Positions 8,026 through 15,724 of a stretch of DNA of 27,059 bases are shown here, piece after piece. Source of the DNA: JBFELO01 sp041552055 (GTDB lineage: Bacteria > Acidobacteriota > Thermoanaerobaculia > Thermoanaerobaculales > Sulfomarinibacteraceae); contig JBFELO010000062.1 of the NCBI GenBank assembly GCA_041552055.1, positions 1 through 27,059 of the forward strand. The letters run 5' to 3'. The first letter of the stretch is position 1, and each line of letters opens with the position of its first letter. The notes beneath the pieces were generated by a model. The model saw nothing but the letters and a program-made list of their open reading frames with translations, was not told the DNA's origin and made no database searches. The position numbers were made by a program, and so were the translations under genes.

Positions 8026-9177
8026 ATGGATCTGACGGAAAGTCCGGCTGAACAGGCGTTTCGGGAGGAGCTGCGGAGCTGGATGGCGGCCAACGCCCCG
8101 GCGCCGTTCGACGGCGACACCCACAGTCTGGAGTACGTCGATTACCTCCGGACGTGGCAGCGCACGCTGGCCGAGGGTGGCTGGCTCGGCATCACCTGGC
8201 CCAAGGAGTACGGTGGCCGAGGCCTGTCGCCGGTGGAACAGACGATCTTCCTCGAGGAGATGGCCAAGGCGAAGGCTCCGCCGATCATCGGCGGGGTGGG
8301 AATCGGGCTGATCGGGCCCACCATCGCGATGATCGGCACCGAGAAGCAGCAGGAGCGGTTCCTTGCCAAGATGTTGCTCGGAGAGGAGATCTGGGCCCAG
8401 GGCTTTTCAGAGCCCAATGCCGGCTCCGACCTCGGCTCGCTGTCCACCAGGGCGGTCCGCGACGGAGACGACTTCATCGTCAACGGCCAGAAGACGTGGA
8501 CCAGCTATGCCCATGTGTCGGACTGGATCTTCCTGCTGGTGCGCACCGACCCCGAAGTCCACAAGTACAAGGGCATCACCTGCCTGTTGGTGGACATGAA
8601 GTCGGAGGGGGTGTCGGTTCGACCGTTGAGGATGATGAGTGGTGATGCGGCCTTCAACGAGGTGTTCTTCTTGGATGTCCGGGTTCCCGTGAGCAACGTG
8701 CTGGGCGAGATCAACGGCGGCTGGAATGTGGCGATCACCGCGTTGATGCACGAGCGCGCCAACCTGGGCGGCGCCGCACACGTGATGCTGTCGCAGTTCC
8801 TCGCGGGTATTGTTCGGGCCGCCAGGGAACTTGGGGTGGCCGACGACCCACTCGTCCGCCAGAAGATCGCTCACGCCCACCTCGGCCTCGAGGTGTTCCA
8901 CATGACTTCGTCGCGCGCCCTGAGCAAGGTGGGCAAGGGCGAGATGCCCGGTCCCGAGGGCTCTATTCTCAAGCTGTTCTGGAGCGATCTGAACCAACGG
9001 ATGGTGCAGTGGGCCGAGGAGATCCTGGGGCCCTACGGCCAGCTCTCCGAGGGGGTATTCGAGCCGTTCTCGTACAACTACCTGCGGTCCCGCGGCAACT
9101 CCATCGAGGCCGGCACCGACGAGGTGCTCAAGAATACCATCGCCTACAGGGTCCTCGGACTTCCCAAGAGCTATTAG
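8026..9177 (+). CDS. Acyl-CoA dehydrogenase, catalytic-type subunit (FadE26/28-like)
   Basis: A 383-residue flavoenzyme making an alpha,beta double bond in an acyl-CoA. It shows the FAD/substrate motif GFSEPNAGSDLGSLSTRAVR (126-145), NGQKTWTS, and a C-terminal IEAGTDEVLKNTIAYRVLGL (360-379). The position of the medium-chain-type catalytic Glu (YEGT) is Ala here, but E243 in ALMHERANLGG aligns with the isovaleryl-CoA dehydrogenase catalytic Glu and is the probable base. Its ribosome site is GGAGGAG, 9 nt after the previous stop. The following gene encodes a non-identical ACAD, and such pairs form alpha2beta2 enzymes, as in mycobacterial ChsE. A close paralogue lies at 20511-19354. The substrate is unknown, perhaps bulky or branched. 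Confidence 0.93.
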   Translation: MDLTESPAEQAFREELRSWMAANAPAPFDGDTHSLEYVDYLRTWQRTLAEGGWLGITWPKEYGGRGLSPVEQTIFLEEMAKAKAPPIIGGVGIGLIGPTIAMIGTEKQQERFLAKMLLGEEIWAQGFSEPNAGSDLGSLSTRAVRDGDDFIVNGQKTWTSYAHVSDWIFLLVRTDPEVHKYKGITCLLVDMKSEGVSVRPLRMMSGDAAFNEVFFLDVRVPVSNVLGEINGGWNVAITALMHERANLGGAAHVMLSQFLAGIVRAARELGVADDPLVRQKIAHAHLGLEVFHMTSSRALSKVGKGEMPGPEGSILKLFWSDLNQRMVQWAEEILGPYGQLSEGVFEPFSYNYLRSRGNSIEAGTDEVLKNTIAYRVLGLPKSY

Positions 9178-9186
9178 GAGGAGACC

Positions 9187-10305
9187 ATGGAGTTCGATCT
9201 TTCCAAACCGCAGAAGATGCTCCAGGACTCGGTCAGGGAGTTTCTGTCCCGTCACTGCAACCTCGAGCGGGTACGCGAGCTGATGGAGACTCCGACCGCG
9301 TACGACGCCGAGCTCTGGGAGGGTCTCACCGACCAGGGATGGACCGCGTTGACCCTGCCCGAGGAGTACGAGGGTCTAGGACTCGGCGCGGTCGACCTGG
9401 TAGCGGTGACCGAGGCCATGGGTTCGTTCACCATGCCCGGCCCGTTCGTGTCCAACCTGTGGGCCGCCGAGCTGATCGCCGCCTCGGGTAACGACGCCTT
9501 CGCCAGAGAGGTGCTGCCCGGCGTGGCCGACGGCGAGGCCAAGGTCACGGTCGCGCTGCTCGAGAGGGGCGCCAGCTGGGATCCGACGGTGGGTGAGCTC
9601 GCGTTCGAGGACCGGGGTGACTCGTACGGCATTACCGGTGAGAAGCTCTTCGTGTCGGACGCCGAGGTGGCGGACTCGATCCTGGTGGTCGGCCGACTCG
9701 GGGAGGAACTCGCGATCGTCGCCGTCGCCCGAGACGCCGCCGGTGTCGCGGTGGAGGCGATGCCGGCCATGGACGCCACCCGCAAGCTGTACCGGGTAAA
9801 CTTCGACAGCGTTTCCGATGGCACGCTGGTGGCGCGCGGCGACGGCGCCGAGGAGGCGCTCGACCGGGCGACGCGGTTGGCGATCGTCGCGGTGTGCGGC
9901 GAGCTGGTTGGTGGCATGCAGTGGGTCCTCGACACCACCGTGGAGTACGCCAAGACGCGTGAGCAGTTCGGCAGGCCGATCGGCTCGTTCCAGGCGGTCC
10001 AGCACCACTGTGCCGACATTCTCTACTTTCTGGAGAGCGCACGGTCCGCTGCGTACTACGCGGCGTGGGCGGTGTCGGTGGACGACGAGGGCGCCGAATC
10101 CGCGGTGTCGGTCGCCAAGGCCTACTGCTCGGACGCGGCGCGGGAGGTCGGCAACCTCGGGATCCAGGTGCACGGCGGCATCGGCTTCACCTGGGAGCAC
10201 GACCTGCACCTGTTCTACAAGCGGGCCAAGTCCGACGAGATCCTGTTCGGCGACGCCACCTTTCACCGCAACCGGATCGCAGCAATGGTCATTGACGGAG
10301 AGTGA
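9187..10305 (+). CDS. Acyl-CoA dehydrogenase, partner subunit without catalytic Glu
   Basis: A 372-residue ACAD-fold protein. FAD-contact motifs of the C-terminal domain are present: TREQFGRPIGSFQAVQH (257-273) and QVHGGIGFTWEHDLHLFYKR (327-346). At the isovaleryl-type base position alignment gives Ala (about A228, in DRATRLAIVAV), and the medium-chain-type YEGT motif is replaced by LFGDATFHRN. The middle domain lacks the usual EPxAGSD. It is therefore probably the structural/FAD-supporting half of a heterotetramer with the preceding ACAD. It starts 9 nt after that gene with GAGGAG upstream. It is the last intact gene of the tetR operon; a GTG at 10302 overlaps its stop. Confidence 0.9.
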   Translation: MEFDLSKPQKMLQDSVREFLSRHCNLERVRELMETPTAYDAELWEGLTDQGWTALTLPEEYEGLGLGAVDLVAVTEAMGSFTMPGPFVSNLWAAELIAASGNDAFAREVLPGVADGEAKVTVALLERGASWDPTVGELAFEDRGDSYGITGEKLFVSDAEVADSILVVGRLGEELAIVAVARDAAGVAVEAMPAMDATRKLYRVNFDSVSDGTLVARGDGAEEALDRATRLAIVAVCGELVGGMQWVLDTTVEYAKTREQFGRPIGSFQAVQHHCADILYFLESARSAAYYAAWAVSVDDEGAESAVSVAKAYCSDAAREVGNLGIQVHGGIGFTWEHDLHLFYKRAKSDEILFGDATFHRNRIAAMVIDGE

Positions 10306-10397
10306 TCAACGCGGTTGCCGTGCGCGACGGGCACCGGATCGAATCGCTCGACGAAACCCTGGCGTCCTCGAGGCCGCCGACCTTCAAAAGGGGATGA
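10302..10397 (+). pseudogene. Possible remnant of a further operon gene
   Basis: GTG at 10302 overlaps the preceding stop codon, with GGAG just upstream, and opens a 31-codon frame (VINAVAVRDGHRIESLDETL...) ending at TGA 10395-10397. Directly after it, GGGGATGAGGGT precedes ATG 10402 and a 9-codon frame, MTDRFAAWA, before the hairpin region. Both look like the beginnings or ends of genes truncated by deletion or repeat insertion, but they are too short to identify. Confidence 0.25.
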
Positions 10398-10484
10398 GGG
10401 TATGACCGACCGCTTCGCGGCCTGGGCTTGAGGGGGTGAAGAGACTCACCAGAAGGACTCGCCCCTCATCCCCTCACCCCCTCA
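10390..10484. terminator. Hairpin region between convergent genes
   Basis: TGAGGGGGTGA (10429-10439) and TCACCCCCTCA (10474-10484) are perfect 11-bp inverted arms. GGGGATGAGG (10390-10399) also pairs perfectly with CCTCATCCCC (10464-10473), giving alternative stems. The region lies between the plus-strand ACAD operon and the minus-strand hydratase gene, where a bidirectional terminator is expected. No T-tract is present. Apart from the short remnants above I see nothing in 10485-10609. Confidence 0.45.
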
Positions 10485-10609
10485 TCCACCTGGGTGGGTG
10501 GGCTGTCGAGCGGCCAGCGACTCGCGACAAGAAACCGCCTGGCGGTTGGGGATTTCGCAGCGATTCGTGGCCCCGACCTGTAGAGCGCAGCACATCGCAT
10601 CGCGTCACG

Positions 10610-11401
10610 TTATTTCCCCTTCCACCTGGGTTCGCGCTTCTCGAAGAACGCGGCAATGCCCTCGACGACGTCCTCGGTTTGGGCGTTGATGGTGAGCTGC
10701 GATTGGAGGTAATGCAGGGCGTCATCGGTACTCATGTCCGCGATCCGATAGAACGCGTTCTTGCCGAGGCCCATGATGGCCGGGCTGTATGATGCCAGCC
10801 TGGTCGCCATCTCGCGCACCTTTTCCTCGAACTCTCCAGCCGGCACGGCGTAGTTGATGAGCCCGATCCGCCGCGCCTCGGTCGCTGATATCCGATCACC
10901 GAGCATGCAGAGCTCGAGCGCCTTCTTGCGGCCAACGTTCCGTATCAAGAGAGCGGTGACCATGTACGGCCACAACCCTCGCTTGATCTCGGGTGTGCCG
11001 AACTGCGCCTCCTCGGCCGCGATCACCAGGTCGGAGGAGAGGCAAAGGCCCATGCCGCCCGCCAGGCAGTAGCCCTCGATGGCGGCCAGAATCGGTTTGG
11101 AGCAGGAGTTCATTTGGAGCAGGAGGCGGGCGTAGTCTCCCCGGTCCTGATGCAGTTCGAGGAAGGACGGAGTCGCGTCGGTGACCAGACCGCCGCCCAG
11201 GTCCGCCCCTGCGCAGAAGTTGCCGTCCGCACCCCTGAGCACGATCGATCCGACCCCAGGATCCTCGTGCGCCTGATGGAGGAAGCGAGTGACCCCGGAC
11301 AGAACCTCGTCATTGATCGCGTTCTTTTTGTCCGGGCGATTGATGGTGATTGTCGCGACGCGGGTGTCGACGGTGTAGAGGACGTCGTCTGATGTGGTCA
11401 T
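10610..11401 (-). CDS. Enoyl-CoA hydratase/isomerase-family protein (methylglutaconyl-CoA hydratase-like)
   Basis: A 263-residue crotonase-fold protein. The ATG at 11401 has GGAGAG 8 nt upstream; longer in-frame extensions run back over the neighbouring gene. Visible features are NRPDKKNAIN (21-30), the oxyanion-hole segment GNFCAGADLGGG (60-71) and EGYCLAGGMGLCLSSDLVIA (109-128). Of the two catalytic glutamates of hydratases, the second is kept (E138 in FGTPEIKRG) but the first is Gly118. Simple hydration may therefore be altered, or the enzyme may be an isomerase, retro-Claisenase or decarboxylase-type member. Its place after a carboxyltransferase pair suggests it acts on a glutaconyl-CoA-type product. 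It is the last gene of the minus-strand cluster. Confidence 0.88.
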   Translation of the reverse strand: MTTSDDVLYTVDTRVATITINRPDKKNAINDEVLSGVTRFLHQAHEDPGVGSIVLRGADGNFCAGADLGGGLVTDATPSFLELHQDRGDYARLLLQMNSCSKPILAAIEGYCLAGGMGLCLSSDLVIAAEEAQFGTPEIKRGLWPYMVTALLIRNVGRKKALELCMLGDRISATEARRIGLINYAVPAGEFEEKVREMATRLASYSPAIMGLGKNAFYRIADMSTDDALHYLQSQLTINAQTEDVVEGIAAFFEKREPRWKGK

Positions 11402-11444
11402 CGGATCGCTCTCCATCCAGCTGCTGGCCGTTGGCCATCGGCAG

Positions 11445-12311
11445 CTACCTCGTGATTCCGAGGATCTGTCTCGCCTCGTCGGCATTGGCGATGTCGCGCC
11501 CGACCTCGCGGACGACATCGGCGAGCGCCCTGACAAGCTCGCCGTTGTTCCTGGCCCTCTGACCGTCCGGCAGGTAGAAGGTGTCCTCGAGACCGGTGCG
11601 CACGTGGCCGCCGAGCTCGATCGCTCGGCGGTGCACACTCCAGACGTTCTCGCGGCCGACGACGATCGTCTGCCAGTGTGAGCCCGGCAGCATCTCGTCG
11701 GCCAGCAGCGGCAGCAACTCGGGCCTGGCTGGCTGGCCGCTCGCCACGCCCATGACCAGTGAAATGTGGGGGTCCCCCTCGAAGAGACCGGCGTTCTTGA
11801 ACATGGCCACGCTGCGCACGATGCCGGTGTCGAAGCACTCGAACTCGGGGACGATCTCGTGCACGGTCATCACGTCCAGAAAGCGTTTCACCTTCTCCAC
11901 CGGGTTGTCGAAAAGCAGGGGCGGCCAGGCCCAGGTGCCGTCCTTTTTGAGCTTGAGGTAGTTGAGCGACCCGGCGTTGCATGCGGCCATTTCGGGTTCG
12001 AGACTTTCGAGACACGCCAGCGGTCCCGAGATGTCATCGCCCGGCACCCCGGTGGACATGTTGATGACGATCCCCGGCACCCGCGTCCTGATGGCGTCGA
12101 CAATCGACCCGACCGACTCCACATCCCAGGTCGGGAGCGCCCCCATGCCGGGCCGCTGGTCGCGGAAGTGGCAGTGCACGATGACCGCGCCCTCGTTCCA
12201 TGCCTGCTCGGCCGCATCGGCCATCTCGGCGGGTGTCACCGGCAGGTGGAACCTGGTCGGATCGGTCAGGACTCCCGTCAGGGCGCAGGTGATGATTGCC
12301 TTGTCGCTCAT
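11445..12311 (-). CDS. Beta-keto acid cleavage enzyme (BKACE/DUF849, Kce-like)
   Basis: A 288-residue TIM-barrel zinc enzyme. The founding member, Kce, converts 3-keto-5-aminohexanoate plus acetyl-CoA to 3-aminobutyryl-CoA and acetoacetate; other members take different beta-keto acids. The metal ligands are visible as H46 and H48 in VIVHCHFRD, with the conserved E242 in GHVRTGLEDT. The ATG at 12311 follows a GGGGGG stretch; the N-terminus ITCALTGVLTDP is family-typical and argues against the longer upstream extension, which runs through a repeat. The gene lies between carboxyltransferase and hydratase genes, where HMG-CoA lyase would stand in a leucine-type cluster. The cleaved substrate is unknown, and a CoA-transferase-like reverse reaction with acetoacetate is possible. 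Confidence 0.9.
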   Translation of the reverse strand: MSDKAIITCALTGVLTDPTRFHLPVTPAEMADAAEQAWNEGAVIVHCHFRDQRPGMGALPTWDVESVGSIVDAIRTRVPGIVINMSTGVPGDDISGPLACLESLEPEMAACNAGSLNYLKLKKDGTWAWPPLLFDNPVEKVKRFLDVMTVHEIVPEFECFDTGIVRSVAMFKNAGLFEGDPHISLVMGVASGQPARPELLPLLADEMLPGSHWQTIVVGRENVWSVHRRAIELGGHVRTGLEDTFYLPDGQRARNNGELVRALADVVREVGRDIANADEARQILGITR

Positions 12312-12331
12312 GAGGTACCCCCCGCCCGCCC

Positions 12332-12364
12332 GATGCTGGATGCTTGATACTGAATGCTGGATCC
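12332..12364. repeat. 7-bp period GATnCTG repeat, short copy
   Basis: Four 7-bp units (GATGCTG, GATGCTT, GATACTG, AATGCTG) end in GATCC, preceded by CCGCCCGCCC and followed by a CTTCAACCTTATCGTCG segment. The same layout with different unit order occurs at 14082-14121. It lies in the gap upstream of the BKACE gene; nothing else is seen in 12365-12463. Confidence 0.75.
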
Positions 12365-12463
12365 CCTCCTGCCCGGATTGTTCTTCAACCTTATCGTCGT
12401 CGAATATCCATCCCGCACTCTGCACCATGATCTCTCATCACGACCACCGATCCTCTCCCGCCG

Positions 12464-14020
12464 CTACGTCGGTGGAGTGCCATGGTTCTTGGAGCGAGCA
12501 GGAAGCTCCTCGCTCTTGTTTCTGGTGAGTGCGAGCGCCTCGATGATCTTCCTCCTCGTGTCCTTGGGAAGCACGATCTCGTCCACCACCTGGGCGGTCC
12601 ACGAGTACGCGGCGTCGAACACGTCCACCTCGGTTCGCGATCGGTTGAGATACGCCTCGTACGCGTCGTCCTCGATGCCCTGGCCGTACACCTTCCGGTA
12701 GTCGAGCCGGGAGGCCTCGACGCCGAACCGCGCGATGGGCCACGCATAGGTGAGGTCTGCGCCCATGCTCTTGGGGACCCCCATGATCATGGCGCCGGTG
12801 TCGGCGTACGCCTCGCGCAGCACCACGCTGATCTTGGGAACGGTCGTCGTCGCGTACACGTCCACGATCTTACCGATGTGTCGAAGGAGCCCCCGGCATT
12901 CCTCGGCTTCGCCCGGCACCACCGAAGACGTGTCCACCAGATTCACCAGCGGGATGTTGTAGGCGTCCAGCACCTGCAGGAACCGGTAGTACTTGTCGCA
13001 GGAGTCGATCTCCAGGATGCTGCCGTCGTACCTCGGGTTGTTCGCCACCAGGCCCACCACCTCGCCGTGGAAACGGCAGAAGCACGTGATCAGGTTCTTG
13101 GCATACTCGTCTTTGATCTCCAGGTAATCGCCGTTGTCCACCAGAGTCGCGATGACGTCGTGCATGTCGTATCTCTGATCGTACTCGTCGGGCACGAGGG
13201 TGTTCAGGATCTCGACCTCACGTGTGGGATCGTCGGAGGTCTCCCACGCGGGTGCTGTCTCTCGCCAGTTCTGCGGCAGGTACCGCAGCAGCTGCCGGCA
13301 TCTGGCGATAGTCGCCTGGTCATCGTCTCCGATCATGTCGCAGGAGCCCGAAAGCTGCATGTGGTAGTCGGCGCCGCCAATGTTCTCATCGATCTTCTCC
13401 GAGGTGGCCGCCGCGGTCTGGCGCGGTCCGCCCAGCCACATGTAACCCGAGATCCGGCTGATGAGCAGGAAATCGCACAGCGTCGGAATGTAGGCACCGC
13501 CTGCAATGCAGGGTCCCATGAGCACGGTGATCTGGGGGATGACCCCCGAGTACTTCGAGATGATCCTGAACTGCCACTCGATGCCCGCCGCCACCGCGTC
13601 GATGTGTCCCAGCCGCCCACCGGACGAGTCCAGCAGGTTCACCATGGGGATGCCCCACCGTGCCGCCATCTCCACGCATCTCGAGAACTTGAAGAAGTGT
13701 TGCAGGGCGGTGGACCCTCCGAGCACCGTGAAGTCGCTGGCGTAAACCATGACTCTGCGCCCGTGGACCTCGGCCGTGCCGATCACGGCGCCGTCACACG
13801 GCGCATCGGTCGTTCGCCCATCCAGCCGCATACCGGTCGATCCCACGCAGGATCCGAGTTCCGAGAAGCTGTCGGGATCGATCAGCTCATCGATCCGCTC
13901 CCGGGCGGTGAGCTTGCCCCGTCCATGCTGCCGCTCGATGTGCGTGACTCCACCGCCGAGGAGGTTCTTCTCCTGAATCTCCTGAAAGCGTCTGATGGCT
14001 TCGTCCGTCCGCTTACCCAT
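12464..14020 (-). CDS. Acyl-CoA carboxyltransferase beta subunit 1 (methylcrotonyl-type N-domain)
   Basis: A 518-residue crotonase-superfamily carboxyltransferase that moves a carboxyl group from carboxybiotin to an acyl-CoA. The ATG at 14020 has GGAG 7 nt upstream. The N-domain keeps the oxyanion-hole motif in the methylcrotonyl-CoA carboxylase form (GPCIAGGAYIP, 169-179), plus KLTARERIDELIDPDSF (36-52) and LGGPRQTAAATSEKIDENIGG (196-216). The C-domain keeps NNPR, RFLQVLDAYNIPLVNLVD and WPIA, but two catalytic-site motifs are altered: the usual RxGAK is RHIGK (380-384), and the usual YGGA is YADTGA (405-410) with an insertion. It lies beside a second carboxyltransferase of the same length with the opposite pattern. 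I infer that the two work together. No biotin carboxylase is nearby. Confidence 0.93.
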   Translation of the reverse strand: MGKRTDEAIRRFQEIQEKNLLGGGVTHIERQHGRGKLTARERIDELIDPDSFSELGSCVGSTGMRLDGRTTDAPCDGAVIGTAEVHGRRVMVYASDFTVLGGSTALQHFFKFSRCVEMAARWGIPMVNLLDSSGGRLGHIDAVAAGIEWQFRIISKYSGVIPQITVLMGPCIAGGAYIPTLCDFLLISRISGYMWLGGPRQTAAATSEKIDENIGGADYHMQLSGSCDMIGDDDQATIARCRQLLRYLPQNWRETAPAWETSDDPTREVEILNTLVPDEYDQRYDMHDVIATLVDNGDYLEIKDEYAKNLITCFCRFHGEVVGLVANNPRYDGSILEIDSCDKYYRFLQVLDAYNIPLVNLVDTSSVVPGEAEECRGLLRHIGKIVDVYATTTVPKISVVLREAYADTGAMIMGVPKSMGADLTYAWPIARFGVEASRLDYRKVYGQGIEDDAYEAYLNRSRTEVDVFDAAYSWTAQVVDEIVLPKDTRRKIIEALALTRNKSEELPARSKNHGTPPT

Positions 14021-14052
14021 GTGTGTCTCCGTCACGTTGAATACGACAGATA

Positions 14053-14071
14053 GGGGATGAGGGGGTGAGGG
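14053..14071. repeat. Copy of GGGGATGAGGGGGTGAGGG repeat
   Basis: This 19-nt motif is the reverse complement of most of the C-rich sequence at 10464-10484 (CCTCATCCCCTCACCCCCTC). At the other site it takes part in a hairpin; here no partner arm is seen. It lies just upstream of carboxyltransferase 1. Confidence 0.6.
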
Positions 14072-14081
14072 CCCCCCGCCC

Positions 14082-14121
14082 GATCCTGGATCCTGGATCC
14101 TGGATTCTGGATGCTGGATCC
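14082..14121. repeat. 7-bp period GATnCTG repeat, long copy
   Basis: Five 7-bp units (GATCCTG three times, GATTCTG, GATGCTG) are closed by GATCC and flanked by CCGCCC-type sequence on both sides. Flanks and order match 12332-12364, including a following CTTCACCTTCATCTTCATCG segment, so the two are diverged copies of one intergenic repeat. It fills the 145-bp gap between the carboxyltransferase genes. Confidence 0.8.
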
Positions 14122-14165
14122 GCCCGCCCGGTAACTCTTCACCTTCATCTTCATCGAACTCGCCG

Positions 14166-15722
14166 CTACGCCGGCTTGATCCATCGTTTCTTGTCGGGGA
14201 AATCCTCGCGTTTGCCTGCCGCGGCGTGCAGAGCGCTCACGATATGGGACCGGGTTTCGCGTGGATCGATGATCTCGTGAACGGTGTACCAGCTCGTGAA
14301 GACCGTGGCCAGGTTCATGACGCTGAACTGCTCCTTGATGGGGGTGAGAAAGGCGTTGTACACCTCCTCGTAAGTGCCTTCCTCCCTGGCCTTGGCCAGC
14401 TCTTTGTGGAATATGGCCTGGACGATCGACTCCGGCCCCGTTGGTGCGAACTCCGCGGTTGGCCAGCCGAAGATGAAGTCTGGGCCCATTTTTGAGCACC
14501 CCATGGTGATGTTCGAACCGCCGTAAGAGCGCCTCAGTACCACGGTTATCTTGCGGTTGGTCATGTGGGTGTAGCCGTGCAGGTTCTTCGCGCCGTGGCG
14601 GATGACCCCCATGCGTTCCCACCTGTCACCGGGCGGGTAGGCGGTCGTGTCGGAGATGTTGAGAATCGGGATTTCGAAGGCGTCGAGGAACATCATGAAT
14701 GTGTCGTACTTGTCCGACGCGTCCGGCTCCATGATGCCGCTCAGCTCGTCCGGGTTGGATGCCACCACGCCCACCGGGATGCCGTCGAATCGCGCGAAAC
14801 CGACGATCAGGTTGGGCGCGAAGTCTCCTTTCAATTCGAGGAACTCGCCGTTGTCCACCATGAGTTCGATGATCTCGTGCATGTCGTAGGTGAACCTGGG
14901 ATCGTCGGGCATGACGTCGAGCAGTTCCTCCTCTTTGCGACGTGGATCGTCGTCCGCCTCCACGGTGGCCGGCGCCTCCCAGCAGTTCTGCGGCACGAAT
15001 CCGATCAGCTGCCGGGTCAGCTCGATCGCCTCCTCGTCGCTGTCCGCCAGCAGGTCGCACTGGCCGCTCCGGGTCATGTGGAAGTCTGCGGAACCCGCGT
15101 CGTCGGTTTCGATCTCTCCGCCCAGCCACAGGAAGCCGGTGTGACTGTTCATGATCAGGAAGTCGGACAGCGCCGGAATCTGCGCCAGCGGGCCGGTGCA
15201 CGGCCCCAGCAGAAGCGTGATCTGGGGGATGATGCCGGAGTAGAGGCAGTAGTTGCGTACCAGCTGGCCCAGGCCGTTGAGACCGACCTTTCCCCTTTCG
15301 ATGCCGATCCTGGACCCGGCCGAGTCGATGATGCCGATGAGAGGCACCTGTTGCTGGCCGGCCATCTGGACCAGCTCGGCGATCTTCCAGACCCCCTGGT
15401 CGCCCACCGAACCGGACATCACCGTGAAGTCCACGGAGTAGACCATCACCTGACGTCCGCTGATCTTGGCAAGGCCCATAACGACCCCGTCCGAAGGGCT
15501 CGGTCTGTCTTGCCCGGAAGGCTGCCGAAAGGGATCCACATCTCGGACGCGGGAGCCGATCTCGACGAAGCTGTCGGGATCGATCAATCGCTCGAGACGC
15601 TCCCGCGCGGTCAGCTTGCCGAGGGCGTGCTGTACTTCGATGCGTTCTGCTCCGCCGGCCGCCAGGTTCTCTTCGCGAATCTCGGCGAGCCGCGCGAGAT
15701 AGCTGTTCATCCATTTGCCCAT
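14166..15722 (-). CDS. Acyl-CoA carboxyltransferase beta subunit 2 (N-domain oxyanion motif lost)
   Basis: A 518-residue carboxyltransferase, paralogous to the downstream gene and exactly as long. The C-domain looks canonical: SNPDELSGIMEPDASDKYD (322-340), GVIRHGAKNLHGY (372-384) and RRSYGGSNITMG (397-408), the YGG being the second oxyanion hole. The N-domain motif, AGGA in active enzymes, reads CTGPLAQIP here (175-183). One oxyanion-hole Gly is thus Pro178, whose backbone nitrogen cannot donate a hydrogen bond. KLTARERLERLIDPDSF (36-52) is normal. It begins 2 nt after the biotin-carrier stop with GGGGAAG as ribosome site, so the carrier and this subunit are co-translated. I infer a role as the C-domain donor in a heteromer with the next carboxyltransferase. 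Confidence 0.93.
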   Translation of the reverse strand: MGKWMNSYLARLAEIREENLAAGGAERIEVQHALGKLTARERLERLIDPDSFVEIGSRVRDVDPFRQPSGQDRPSPSDGVVMGLAKISGRQVMVYSVDFTVMSGSVGDQGVWKIAELVQMAGQQQVPLIGIIDSAGSRIGIERGKVGLNGLGQLVRNYCLYSGIIPQITLLLGPCTGPLAQIPALSDFLIMNSHTGFLWLGGEIETDDAGSADFHMTRSGQCDLLADSDEEAIELTRQLIGFVPQNCWEAPATVEADDDPRRKEEELLDVMPDDPRFTYDMHEIIELMVDNGEFLELKGDFAPNLIVGFARFDGIPVGVVASNPDELSGIMEPDASDKYDTFMMFLDAFEIPILNISDTTAYPPGDRWERMGVIRHGAKNLHGYTHMTNRKITVVLRRSYGGSNITMGCSKMGPDFIFGWPTAEFAPTGPESIVQAIFHKELAKAREEGTYEEVYNAFLTPIKEQFSVMNLATVFTSWYTVHEIIDPRETRSHIVSALHAAAGKREDFPDKKRWIKPA

Positions 15723-15724
15723 GT

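Noticed and set aside
12482..14053. A 523-codon plus-strand open frame
   Set aside because: It is exactly antisense to carboxyltransferase 1 with a composition typical of a shadow frame; no family motifs.
14082..14121. Possible CRISPR array
   Set aside because: The 7-bp units have no spacers, there are no cas genes, and the repeat length is far below CRISPR size.
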